Assembly: GCA_024760905.1 (NCBI GenBank)
Contig: CM045734.1
Coordinates: 2,950,247-3,014,246 of the forward strand
Reading direction: 5' to 3'
DNA: 64,000 bases
DNA from: Plotosus lineatus
Lineage: Eukaryota; Chordata; Actinopteri; Siluriformes; Plotosidae
Below are positions 45,246-55,838 of the stretch, piece after piece (position 1 is the stretch's first letter; every line of letters begins with the position of its first letter). The translations under genes and the position numbers were made by a program. The notes beneath the pieces were generated by a model. It ran no database searches. It had not been told where the DNA came from and was given only the letters and a program-made list of their open reading frames with translations.

Positions 45246-45248
<3 letters not shown>

Positions 45249-45322
<74 letters not shown>
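45249..45322. repeat. (TA)n microsatellite
   Basis: About 36 TA units immediately right of the Tc1-like element. Confidence 0.95.
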
Positions 45323-45326
<4 letters not shown>

Positions 45327-45329
45327 AAA

Positions 45330-46526
45330 TAAGGTGAGGTAGCGTGTTACCCTTGTGTTAAGACGTCATCTCTGTGATCTTTGTATTTACACTGTTTTGT
45401 GGACTTTTGTTCCCCTAAGCAAATCTGGTTGGTCAGAAGTGTAAGCCTACTAGCATGGGTGCAAGTCTCATACACAGAGATGAATTAACTATCTGCTCAG
45501 ATCGGCACAATCTACCATGCATACTCAGTTAAGCAAATCGAGTTGTGAAATGAATGAAAACCCAAATCCACAAATGACAGAACAATTACAGATATTTATT
45601 ATTTTTTAGCAGAATCCTAAGAGTGTATACTTATTTTTATATTAATATTCATTAGGATTTGTACTTGTTCTTTGTATGCATCTCTTGAATAAAGTTTACT
45701 TCCAGAAAAGAAAGAACTCTCCGCTTTGCTGGGATTCACATCAGTGCAGGCTGTGAGTGGGCATTGGTGGTCTAGTGGTATAGGGCGCTGGATCGCTGAT
45801 CCAAAGGTTGGGGGTTCGAGTCCCACTCTCCACAAGGTTGTCACTGTACCCCCCAGTGCAGCTAACTGGGTTAGCAAAGGCGGGCCATGTCTCTCACTGT
45901 CTATGGTGTGAGGTTCATGTAAAAGAACCATTGCTGACTTTCGTAAAGAGGAGCTGCAAAGTCATCAGCGTGTTTCTGTCCCTTGCTAAAAGGGTTGTGA
46001 CAGGGAGGGCATCCGACGTAAAAACCTCTGCCAAATTAAACGTGCGAATCAGATGATTCACTGTGGCGACTCCCAAGTCAAAGGGAAAAAGCCGAAAGGA
46101 AGACAGACATCAGTGCAGGCTGTGTTCTAAACGAGTTCAACGGCACCCTTGTGCACTTGAAAGACCGGAAGTTTATATAACCCACAGCAAATACACTACT
46201 TTCGGTATTGAGCGCCTCACGTATTGTAAGCGTTGATTGACTGTTTAAAGCTTCATGTAAAGTGACTCGGTATAAATAAGTGACTTATTTGAAATTAATG
46301 TTGATATTATTTGAAATATTTATATTATTTTACAATGTTATGTTTATAATAATTGATTTATGGGTGTTTTATGAGATACGGTAATGGCATTTAGATATAT
46401 ATAGTACAGTATGAGCATCATATGTCACACGTCATACGTCACTGTAACAACTTACATTCACTTTCAACTTACGTTGGGCCATCCGAAACCAATTAAAAAC
46501 ATATGTCGGGGAGCATCTGCATATAA
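45330..46526 (+). mobile_element. Tigger/pogo-like element, right part
   Basis: Continues the element cut at 43321 ('gtgttacccttgtgttaaga', 'ctggttggtcagaagtgtaa') and ends 'gtcggggagcatctgcata'. A SINE (45756-46106) is inserted in it. The HTH start codon context is mutated (atctgg for atatgg), so no frame. Confidence 0.7.
45756..46106 (+). mobile_element. tRNA-derived SINE, full length
   Basis: 18-bp perfect target duplications acatcagtgcaggctgtg (45738-45755 and 46107-46124). tRNA-like head, middle and RTE-like tail as in 13541-13889. Confidence 0.92.
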
Positions 46527-48010
46527 ATTGTGAATAAAAACTGAATGCAGTGATGAAGTGCCAAATTTCAATACTTTATTCCAAATAGAACATAGATGAG
46601 AAGGTCAAAAGTTTAAACTCAAAAAATTCATCATTTTAAGAAAAACTATGTTGATTTTAAATTTCATGTTGTCAACAAATCTCAAAAAAGTGGAGACAGG
46701 TCGCAATCAGAGGCTGGACAAGTCAATTGCCCTTATAACGAACAGCTGGAAGGCCAATTATCACTAATGAGGTCCATTGGCAACATGACTGAGTATAAGT
46801 GCATCAAAAGAGCTTCTCAGAGTGGCAGTGTCTCTCAGAAGAGAAGCGAAGATGGGTAGAGGATCACCAATTCCTCTAATGTTGTGCAGAAAGATAGTTG
46901 AGTAATATCAGAAAGGTGTTTCCCAGCGAAAAATTGCAAAGAGTTTGAAGTTATCATCATCTACAGTGAATAATATCATGCAAAGATTCAGAGAATCTGC
47001 AACAATCTCTGTGCATAAAAAAAAAGGTAAAAAAAAAAACATACTCGATGCCCATGATCTTCGAGCCCTTAAACAACACTGCAGCACAAACAGGAATGCT
47101 ACTGTAAGGGAAATCACAGAATGAGCTCAGCAATACTTCAAGAAATCATTGTCGGTGAACTCAATCCAGAGTGCCATCCACCGTTGCCGGCTGAAACTCT
47201 ACAGTCCAAAGAAGCCATTTTTAAACAGGACCCAGAAGCACAGGCGTTTTCTCTGGGCCAGGGGTCACTTAAAATGGAGTGGGAGAAAGTGGAAAAATGT
47301 TCTGTGTCAGACGACCCACGATTCAAAGTTCTTCATGGAAAACTGGTACGCCGTGTCATCCGGACTAAAGAGGACTAGGACAACCCTAGTTGTTATCAGC
47401 GCTCAGTTCAGAAGCCTGCATCTGTGATGGTATTGGGTTACATGAGTGTGTGTGGCATGGGCAGCTCGCACATCTGGAAAAGCATCGTCAATGCAGAAAG
47501 GTATATTCAGGTTCTACAACATATGCTCCCATCCAGATGTTGCCTCTTTCAGAGAAGACCTTGCATTTTTGAACATGATAATGCCAGACCACATTCAGCA
47601 TTAATTACAACATCATGGCTGCGTCGGAAAAGGATCTTGGTATAGAAATAGTCAGCCTACAGTCCAGATCTTTCACCAATAGAGAACATTTGGTGCATCA
47701 TAAAGAGGAAGGTGCAACAAAGAAGACCCAATTGAACAGTTTGAGGCCTGTATTAGACAAGAATGGAACAGCATTCCTATTTCTAAACTTGAGAAACTTG
47801 TCTGCTCGGTCTCCAGATGTTTGCAGACTGTTGTAAGAAGAAGAGGGGATGCCTCACAGTGGTGAAAATGGCCTCGTTCCAACTTTTTTGAGATTTGTTG
47901 ACAGCATGAAATTTAAAATCAATATGCATATAATAATCAATAATAATCATGCAATGGGTCTTATTGTACTCTACACACTGAATGATAGTAGATAGAGGAC
48001 TTGAGATTGT
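46527..48010 (+). mobile_element. Tc1-like element of another family, degenerate
   Basis: Inverted-repeat motif aacaaatctcaaaaaagtgg (46674) matches, inverted, 'aacttttttgagatttgttg' (47881). Transposase pieces in changing frames on the plus strand: SQRKIAKSLKLSSSTVNNIM, SVNSIQSAIHRCRLKLYSPK, GYMSVCGMGSSHIWKSIVNA, FEHDNARPHSA (second Asp region) and YSPDLSPIENIW-like sequence, ending CRLL. Many stops; ancient. Confidence 0.75.
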
Positions 48011-49256
48011 GACAGGATTACAAGCTGGGACAAGTGACAAAGCAATATTAAAAAAAAACTTTTCACTTGTAAAAAAAAACACTTTGATAAACGATTTCAC
48101 AAGGCAAAATAAGTGCATAAACGCTCCATGCTTGAAAAAATGAGTATATGGCGTATACCCATGTTTACGCCCGACTACAGCCCTGCACCTGAGTGGTGAA
48201 TCGACAAGGCGTGTGGCTATTAACAGGGAGATCATAAGTTCAAATCCGAGTTAATGCCACAGCCATCTGTTAGCAGGAGTCCCTGGGAGCTGATTGGCTG
48301 AGCTCTCAGGGGGCAGCATACGCTCACTCCTTGTCACTCAAAGCGATTGCCAGCCAATCAAGTGTCTGTGAGGTCATTCATACGAGGTAGCGGATTGCGC
48401 TTTCCCTCCAAATGTTTTAGATCGCACCCAAATACACATACACCACACTTCGAAAAGACGGGGGGGTGCCCTGCATCGCATGCCAAGAAGAGGGCGTGTG
48501 CATAATTTCGCATCTCCCTGGTATGTGGTGCTCATGTGATAGGGAAGGCAATACCATGATTGGTGAGAATTGTATGACTGAATTAGGGAGAAAAAAGGGG
48601 GGAAATATTTTTTAAAAGTATTACAGTATCAAATGTGTCATTTTTCAGTACAAGACATGACTCTTAAGTGCACGTCAACGCAAGCACCAGTTTTCTGAGT
48701 CGGGCTTCCAGAGGTGCCAGAAGCAGGACCAAGGAGTCTATCAATTTGTTCTCTGTTTTCTTATATTAATAGACATCATAAAACACCATTATCAAAATTA
48801 CTGTGGCTATAATTAATGCCGTGGCTAGAAAACTCCACGTTTCATAATATGGACACGAGATGCAAAATGTTCATTGGGCTCTCTTCATAATGTAGCATTT
48901 TCATGGGGTTACAGCTGACATTCCGTGGTTATTTTTAGATGTGATGTCAAGGAAATCCACGTCTTCAATTTCCTTTTTGAAATTTTTAAGTAAATTACAC
49001 GTATGTCAAGTTCCCCACTTTCAAATATTCGCTCTAGGTTCACACCTGCTCCAAACAATGTTCAAGTACAGAGTTCTCATTGTAGGATGTTTTGTCTCTA
49101 TGTAGGATGTTAGAATATGTTCTTTTCTCATTTTTGATTATGTTTTATGGCAGAATGCACGGAGTTAAAGATGTTTCAAAGGTGTGGTTCGATTGAGGTA
49201 CTTGCTGAGTGTCCATCGAATAGTGTTTATGTACACTGAATCCAGAGCCCCGGAAA
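48011..49256. repeat. tRNA-like repeat and unassigned sequence
   Basis: 48188-48600 has a second SINE-like unit (A-box-like 'tggtgaatcgacaaggcgtg', B-box-like 'agttcaaatccg', then 'gaggtcattcatacgaggta'). A relative is at 62418-62640. 48600-49256 has no recognised feature. Confidence 0.4.
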
Positions 49257-49647
49257 TACTCCACTATAGCCTTCATCTTAAAATTCTTATTACTACATAT
49301 AATTTTAGAACTTGGCAAGTAGATTTTGTATGTATGTCTTATGCCATGCGTAAGAACTGGAATTTGAGCCTGTCTGTCTTCCTTTCGGCTTTTTCCCTTT
49401 TACTTGGGAGTCACCACAGCGAATCATCTGATTCGCATGTTTGATTTGGCAGAGGTTTTTACGTCGGATGTCCTTCCTGTCACAACCCTTTTAGCAAGGG
49501 ACAGAAACACGCTGACGACTTTTCAGCCTACACTTTACGAAACTCAGCAATGGTTCTTTTACATGCCTCTCACCATAGACAGTGACAGACATGGCCCGCC
49601 TTTGATAACCCAGTTAGCTGCACTGGGGGTAGAACTGGAATTTGAGC
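49257..49647 (-). repeat. duplicated block with SINE (copy 2)
   Basis: 49257-49370 parallels 12511-12636. The SINE (minus, 49371-49629, head missing) has target duplications agaactggaatttgagc on both sides (about 49354-49370 and 49630-49647). So the insertion is original at a site of this type and the 12.5-kb copy shares it by duplication. Confidence 0.82.
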
Positions 49648-49808
49648 GATCACTGAAAATAACATGTTACTTTTAAATCCATGTACTGTATTTGTGCAAA
49701 CATACTTAATGTGTGATTTGAAGATCGTCACATGACAAGTTTTAGACTTTTCCTACATGCCTAGCAGATGCCTTACTTGTACAGATGGGTACAATGATTG
49801 TAACCAAC

Positions 49809-49870
<62 letters not shown>

Positions 49871-50196
49871 CACTCGAGGTATAGCTGCAGTGCATTTTAA
49901 TTTGATCATTTTGAAAATTCCAATAATTTCATTTTGGAATTATTTTTTAAAAATTCAAAAGAAAAATACTGGTTTGAAAAATCAAAAAGCTTAAAAATTA
50001 TTATGGACTTAATTTTGCTATAATTTTGTTTCCGGTTCAAAAATCTAAAATCGGGTTCCGTGGAATTTTAATTATAATCCACAAGAAGCTTCATGTGATT
50101 CTAATCATAGAAGAGAAGGACTTTTAAAGGCAACTGTACACCATCATCAACAACACCAACAGTGTGACAAAGAGTTTACCACTGGATACCTTTGGA
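49648..50196. other. poly-A/(TA)n and unassigned AT-rich sequence
   Basis: A run of A and (TA)n at 49810-49869; otherwise nothing recognised. Confidence 0.6.
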
Positions 50197-50226
50197 ATAA
50201 TAATAATAATAATAACAACCACAACA

Positions 50227-50270
<44 letters not shown>

Positions 50271-50271
50271 G
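50197..50271. repeat. (TAA)n microsatellite
   Basis: Imperfect then perfect ATA/TAA units directly before the LINE fragment that itself ends in TAA repeats. Confidence 0.9.
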
Positions 50272-51014
50272 GGAAACTGTCCAACACCTTGTGAGTGGTT
50301 GTCCTGTTTTGGCACAAACGTCTAATTTGAAAGGACATGATGGCATGGCACGTTGCTTTTACTATCGTCTCTGTCATCTGTGTGGTTTTGACTCAGAGGT
50401 CCATCCATGGTACGACCCTGATCATGTCCAGGGCGTCATGGAAAATGATAATTTCAAGCTTCTTTGGAATCGGCCAATATACAGCCTGAGAAGAATTGAA
50501 GCCAACAAACCTGATCTTGTCCTTTTTGATAAATCTTATCATTATAATATCAATATTATTGAATTTTCTGTCCCTTTTGACAGCAATGCATTGACAAGAT
50601 TCAGGAGAAGCATACAAAATTTGCGGACCTCGCCTTTGAAATGTCTCGCTTGTATCCAAAGTACAAAGTTGTCCGACTCCCCATTGTTCTCGGCGCCCTC
50701 GGTTTGGTACCTCCTGATCTAGTAACACAGATCAAGAGTGTGCCTGGGTTTGCTACCGGGAGCACAGACATTCTGACAGTTTGGGCAATGCAGAAGGCTG
50801 CAGTGTTGGGGAGTCTCCATATTCTCCGGAAAGTTCTTGGTGGGTTTGACTAGGCAGTGCTTTCTGGGAGAAGTCCCATTCGCTGTCTGGGCTGCGTGTG
50901 GAGAGGGTGAGGGCCCTGAGCTAATGATGAGCCTAACCAGCCTGACTGTGCCAGGGTCACCCGATCCCTCTATGCTGCATATAAATCTTTACTGTAAATA
51001 CTACTACTACTACT

Positions 51015-51066
<52 letters not shown>
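50272..51066 (+). mobile_element. 3' end of a LINE with restriction-like endonuclease
   Basis: Two frames, 50291-50722 and 50641-50853, joined by a frameshift near 50610. They read HLVSGCPVLAQ then DGMARCFYYRLCH (zinc-knuckle-like Cys/His), NRPIYSLRRIEANKPDLVLF DK then INIIEFSVPFD, matching the PD...D...E pattern of the restriction-like endonuclease of R2/R4/NeSL-type LINEs, and LYPKYKVVRLPIVLGALGLV, AMQKAAVLGSLHILRKVLGG. The 3' tail is (TAC)n(TAA)n at 51000-51066. The RT is not present (5'-truncated). Confidence 0.72.
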
Positions 51067-51261
51067 TGAATGGGGTGACACGTTGAAAGTGAAAAGTTTG
51101 AGAACCTTGGTTCTCCAGAGATTACTGAGGAAATTATTTTTAAATACAGACGAGCTTGATATGTTTACTCTGTCGTTACTAGAGTGTATAAGGATTATAG
51201 AAAAATAGCAGGTACACACACAGATGTACAATATAACAAGATGATGCTAAGTGGGCATATT
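51067..51261. other. no recognised feature
   Basis: Short AT-rich spacer. Confidence 0.4.
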
Positions 51262-51606
51262 TATTCATTCATTCATTTTCTGAAACCACTTAATACTAAT
51301 TAGGTTCGCTGGGAGGCTGGCGCCCATCCCAGCCGACCCCGGGCGAGGGCAGAGTACACCCTTGACAGCTCGCCAGGCTATTGCAGGGCGTAAACACGCT
51401 GACGGCTTTGCAGCCTACCCTTGTCGAAAGTCAGCAATGGTTCTTTTACATGCCTCACACCATAGACAGTGAGAGACATTGCTAGCCTTTCATAACCCAG
51501 TTAGATGCACTGGGGGGACAGTGACAACCTTGTGGAAAGTGGGACGCAAACCCCCAACCTTTGGATCAGCGATCCAGCACCTATACCACTAGACCACCAC
51601 TTCCCT
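51262..51606 (-). mobile_element. tRNA-derived SINE with exchanged tail
   Basis: Minus copy of the subfamily at 43480-43824, with the same head-to-tail junction, ending in a (GAAT)n-like tail at about 51262. The tRNA-like head is at 51540-51606. It directly precedes RTE copy E. Confidence 0.85.
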
Positions 51607-51625
51607 GGGATATATATATATACTA

Positions 51626-54600
51626 GCCAGTGTCTCTCCCCCTTATGCCGGTCGCAAGCCCGGATAAATGCAGAGGGTTGCGACAGGAAGGGCATCCGGC
51701 GTAAAACTTCTGCCACATTAAAAATGCAAATGGTCAAAACAAAATACATACCGGATCGGTCGAGGCCCGGGTTAACAACGACCGCCATCAGTGCTGTCAA
51801 CCAACAGGGTGCTGATGGAAATTGGACTACTGTTGGTCGAAGAAGGAGAGATGGGAGGTGTGTCCGTAGGCAGAGAGAGAAGAGGAAATGCGTGAGCCTA
51901 GGACTGAGAGTAGGGACTTTGAATGTTGGAACTATGCAAAGAAAAGATAGGGAGCTGGCTGACATGATGCAGAGGAGGAAGGTGGACATACTGTGTGTTC
52001 AGGAGACCAGGTGGAAAGGTAGCAAGGCTAGAAGCTTAGGAGCAGGGTTTAAGCTGTTTTATCATGGTGTGGATGGGAAGAGAAATGGAGTAGGAGTCAC
52101 CTTGAAGGAGGGGTTTGTCAGGAATGTTCTAGAAGTGAAAAGAGTGTCAGACAGAGTGATGAGCCTCAAGTTAGAAATTGAAGGCATGATGGTCAATGTT
52201 GTTAGTGCTTATGCCCCACAGGCAGGATGTAAGCTAGAAGAGAAGGAGAGATTCTGGAGTGACTTAGATGTGCTGCAGAGTACCCCCAGAGGTGAAAAAG
52301 TGGTCATTGGGGCAGACTTCAATGGACATGTTGGTGCAGGCAACAGAGGGGACGAGGAAGTGATGGGCAGGTTTGGTATCCAGGACAGGAACACAGAAGG
52401 ACAAATTTTGATCGATTTTGCAAAAAGGATGGAAATGGCTGTGGTGAATACTTTCTTCAAGAAGAAACAGGAGCATAGGGTGACTTATGAAAGCGGAGGT
52501 AAGCGCACACAGGTAGACTACATCTTGTGTAGGCGATGTAATTTGAAGAAAGTCAGTGACTGCAAAATAGTAGTGGGTGAGAGTGTTGCCAAACAGCATA
52601 GGATGGTGGTGTATAGGATGACACTGATGGTGACAAAGGTGAAAAAGGCAAAGGCAGAGCAGAAGACAAAGTGGTGGAAGCTGAAAAAGGAAGAGTGTCG
52701 TGTTTTCTGCAAGGAGGAGTTGAAACAGGCTTTGGGTAGTCAGGAAGTGCTTCCACATTACTGGACAACCACAGCCAATGTGATCAGGGAGACCGGTAGG
52801 AGAGTACTTGGTGTGTCCTCTGGAAGGAAAGTAGATAAGGAAACTTGGTGGTGGAATGAGGACGTGCAGGAGTGTGTACATAAGAAGAGGTTAGCCAAGA
52901 AGAAGTGGGACATTGAGAGGACCGAAGAGAGTAAACAGGAGTACAGGGAGACACAGCGTAAGGCGAAGGTAGCGGTGTCAAAGGCCAAACAGAGGGCGTA
53001 TGATGACTTGTATGATAGGTTGGACAGTAAGGAGGGAGAAAATTATTTATACAGGCGAGCACAGCAGGGAAATAGAGATGGGAAAGACGTGCCGCAAGTT
53101 AGAGTGATTAAGGACAGAGAGGGAAATGTATTGACTGATGACAGAAGTGTGCTGGGAAGATGGAAAGAATACTTTGACGAGCTGATGAATGAGGAAAATG
53201 AGAGAGAAAAAAAGAGTAGGAGGGGTGACCGTTGAGGACCAGGAAGTAGCAAAGATTAGTAAGGGAGAAGTGAGGAGGGCATTGAAAAGGATGAAGAGTG
53301 GAAAGGCAGTTGGCCCTGATGACATACCAGTTGAGGTATGGAAGTGTCTAGGGGAGGTAGCAGTAGATTTTCTGACAAGAATATTCAACAAGGTCTCAGA
53401 AAGTGAGCAGATGCCAGAGGAATGGAGGAGAAATGTGCTTGTGCCCATTTTTAAGAACAAGGGAGATGTACAGAGTTGTGGCAACTAAAGAGGGATAAAG
53501 TTGATGAGCCATACAATGACGTTATGGGAAAGAATAGTGGAAGCTATACTAAGGGCAGAGGTCAGCATTTGTGAACAACAGTTTGGTTTCATGCCAAGAA
53601 AAAGCACCACAGCGTTTGCTTTGAGGATGTTAATAGAGAAGTACAGAGAAGGTCAGAAGGAGCTGCATTGTGCCTTTGTGGATCTGGAGAAAGCATATGA
53701 CAGGGTGCCCAGAGAAGAACTGTGGTATTGTATGAGGAAGTCTGTAGTGGCAGGGAAGTATGTTAGAGTGATGCAGGACATGTATGAGAGATGTAAGACA
53801 GTGGTGAGGTGTGCTGTCGGTGTGACAGAAGAGTTCAAGGTGGAGGTGGGACTGCATCAAGGGTCAGCTCTTAGCCCCTTCTTGTTTGCTATGGTGATGG
53901 ACAGGCTGACAGACGGGGTTAGATAAGAATCTCCATGGACTATGATGTTTGCAGATGACATCGTGATCTGTCGTGAGAGCAAAGAACAAGTGGAGGAAAA
54001 TCTAGAGAAGTGGAGGTATGCCCTGGAAAGGAGGGGAATGAAGGTTAGTCTCAGTAAGACAGAATACATGTGTGTGAATGACAAGGACCCAGGAGGAACG
54101 GTGAGGTTACAGGGGGCAGAGATAAAGAAGGTGGAGGATTTTAAGTACTTAGGCTCAACAATCCAGAGCAATGGAGAGTGTGGAAAAGAGGTGAAGCACG
54201 TGCAGGCAGGTTGGAATGGATGGAGGAAAGTTTCTGGTGTGATGTTTGATAGGAGAGTATCGGCAAGAATGAAGGGAAAAGTGTACAAGACGGTGATGAG
54301 GCCAGCGATGTTGTATGGTTTAGAGACAGTGGCCCTGGGGAAAAGACAGGAGGCAGAGTTCGAGGTAGCAGAGATGAAAATGTTGAGGTTCTCTTTGTGA
54401 GTAACGAGGATGGATAGGATCAGAAATGAGTACATCAGAGGGACAGCACATGTTAGATGTTTTGGAGACAAAGTCAGAGAGGCTAGATTGAGATGGTTTG
54501 GACATGTACAGAGGAGGGATAGTGAGTATATTGGTCGTAGGATGCTGAGGTTGGAACTACCAGGCAGAAGGCCCAGAGGAAGACCAAAGAGAAGATTTAT

Positions 54601-54723
54601 GGATGTGGTGAAGGCGGACATGAAGGTCGTTGGAGTAAGAGTAGAACATGAGAGGATAGGGAGAGATGGAGGCAGATCATTTGCTGTGGCGACCCCTGAA
54701 GGGAACAGCCGAAAGGAAAAGAA

Positions 54724-54725
<2 letters not shown>
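51626..54725 (+). mobile_element. RTE-clade LINE copy E, near full length
   Basis: Contains the 5' UTR ('ggcatccggcgtaaaact'), an endonuclease frame to 53235, RT and C-terminal frames (53189-53488, 53501-53926, 53942-54400, 54410-54802) and the family 3' end ctgtggcgacccctgaaggg at 54690. The breaks are one frameshift near 53235, a stop at 53486 (caactaaag), a stop after LTDGVR at 53924, and a stop after RFSL at 54398. About 3.1 kb in total. It is followed by (TA)n. Confidence 0.93.
51724..53235 (+). CDS. RTE LINE endonuclease and linker, open frame
   Basis: 503 codons from the first Met inside the element; the open frame extends upstream into the adjacent SINE and that part is not element sequence. 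Apurinic-type endonuclease motifs: VGTLNVGT, CVQETRWKG, NGVGVTLKEGF, NVVSAYAPQAG, VVIGADFNGHVGAGNRGDEE and TQVDYILCRR. The linker reads KWWKLKKEECRVF, ETWWWNEDVQECVHKKRLAK and NVLTDDRSVLGRWKEYFDEL. It ends in RRGDR because of a frameshift just before the RT (KISKGEVRRALKRM). Confidence 0.85.
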   Translation: MQMVKTKYIPDRSRPGLTTTAISAVNQQGADGNWTTVGRRRRDGRCVRRQREKRKCVSLGLRVGTLNVGTMQRKDRELADMMQRRKVDILCVQETRWKGSKARSLGAGFKLFYHGVDGKRNGVGVTLKEGFVRNVLEVKRVSDRVMSLKLEIEGMMVNVVSAYAPQAGCKLEEKERFWSDLDVLQSTPRGEKVVIGADFNGHVGAGNRGDEEVMGRFGIQDRNTEGQILIDFAKRMEMAVVNTFFKKKQEHRVTYESGGKRTQVDYILCRRCNLKKVSDCKIVVGESVAKQHRMVVYRMTLMVTKVKKAKAEQKTKWWKLKKEECRVFCKEELKQALGSQEVLPHYWTTTANVIRETGRRVLGVSSGRKVDKETWWWNEDVQECVHKKRLAKKKWDIERTEESKQEYRETQRKAKVAVSKAKQRAYDDLYDRLDSKEGENYLYRRAQQGNRDGKDVPQVRVIKDREGNVLTDDRSVLGRWKEYFDELMNEENEREKKSRRGDR

Positions 54726-54800
<75 letters not shown>

Positions 54801-54802
54801 GA
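53189..54802 (+). pseudogene. RTE LINE reverse transcriptase, interrupted
   Basis: Motifs SGKAVGPDDIPVEVW, QQFGFMPRKSTT, DLEKAYDRVPREELWYCMRK, LHQGSALSPFLFAMVMDR, MFADDIVICRESKEQ, DRRVSARMKGKVYKTVMRPA and LPGRRPRGRPKRRFMDVVKA. Three stops and the loss of two codons after KSTT separate it into four frames. The catalytic FADD box is intact. Confidence 0.88.
54726..54796. repeat. (TA)n microsatellite at LINE 3' end
   Basis: About 35 TA units directly following the LINE tail. Confidence 0.95.
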
Positions 54803-54979
54803 AAGTAATGTGTTCGATTCAGCTCATTTAAAAGAAAAAAAAATTCACAAAAAAAAAGTCTTTTCACCCCGTCTGATCTCCACTTCACCACCATCAACTA
54901 CACAAAACTTCTGATCCCCCCTTTACCGGATAAGAATGATTGACAAGGCTGTCATCCAATGAGTAAGCGAGGTTGAACA

Positions 54980-55838
54980 AGTCACTTCGGCTTCGTGAGT
55001 AATGGGTGGGGCTTTGATTGTAATTGTAGGCGGAAACCGAAGTCGTGCTTTCATCTGGCCACGCATTGGTGTGTCACGTGCTCGAACTCGCCCCCCCCCC
55101 CCCACGCGCGCGGACGCGCACGCACACACACACACACGGCGACTCGGCTGCAGGGATTCCGAGGACGCGCGAGGGCTGGCGTGGCTTTTGTATCTCGGAA
55201 AGGATTTATATTTGAATAAATATCTAAAGATGATCCTAATCTACACCCATTCGAGCTGTTGAACCGGACTCTGTGCGGGTTGGATTGACTTTTCCGTGTC
55301 GGATGTGCGCATGCGTGACTTCAGTGTGCGGGATCTTCGTCTCGCGCTCTCCCTGAGGGATAAATGGGGTCTGACGCTGACGGGGCTTGTTTTGATAACG
55401 CTTACGGAACTCCAGACTGAAAGGAAAGGAGACTTTGTTTTATTTATTTATTTCACTCCTGTTTCTTCCAATCACAATCCTCTGGTACTTTCACACAGAT
55501 ATCAAGTTAACAATGAGGAATTTAACTTATTTGAGACACAAAACACACCGTTTTGGTTAAGAATGGACCTGAGGGAGGTCTTCTGACTGCTTGTTTTGGT
55601 ATGGGGCGCTAAGCTAGCTTAGCTTTGTGGCGCAATAAATAAAAATAACTTTCCTGAAACAGTGAGCACCTGCATGTATACAGGGTTTTTATTTTTGTTT
55701 TTATTTTTGTTGATTTGGTGTTTTTACACCCAGTTTCCCAGTGGAAAAATAGACTTTTTAATGACCCTTCAATCCTTTTAAAGAAATTCACCAATACGAA
55801 AAACAAACAAAAAAAAGTTTTATATTTTTTCTCATAAA
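54980..55838 (+). promoter_or_regulatory. irs1 promoter and 5' UTR region (inferred)
   Basis: The sequence becomes repeat-poor and CpG-containing here, with a C-run and CG-rich stretch at 55091-55135 and further CpG to about 55390. It precedes the irs1 ATG without an intervening acceptor consensus, fitting the long 5' leader known for mammalian IRS1. No TATA box is evident and the start site cannot be fixed from sequence. ATGs at 55296 and elsewhere open upstream frames. Confidence 0.45.
55296..55586 (+). other. candidate upstream ORF in irs1 leader
   Basis: 96 codons, starting MSDVRMRDFSVRDLRLALSL, ending 253 bases before the irs1 start. No recognised domain. If the leader is transcribed from before 55296 this frame would be met first by scanning ribosomes. 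Its translation is unproven. Confidence 0.3.

Larger units (their letters stand above)
43322..45248 (+). mobile_element. Tc1-like element with both ends, carrying a SINE
   Basis: Plus-oriented. The left inverted repeat is at 43328 (ttctcaaaaaatttgcatat) and the right at 45220-45246, each with an inner repeat. A SINE sits in the left arm (43480-43824). The transposase is plus strand, 44027-44977, with a premature stop and frameshifts. It lies inside a Tigger-like element. Confidence 0.88.

Noticed and set aside
55002..55262. Arg/His-rich frame at the irs1 CpG stretch as a protein
   Set aside because: Composition reflects the CA/CG-rich stretch at 55091-55135; more likely promoter or leader sequence.
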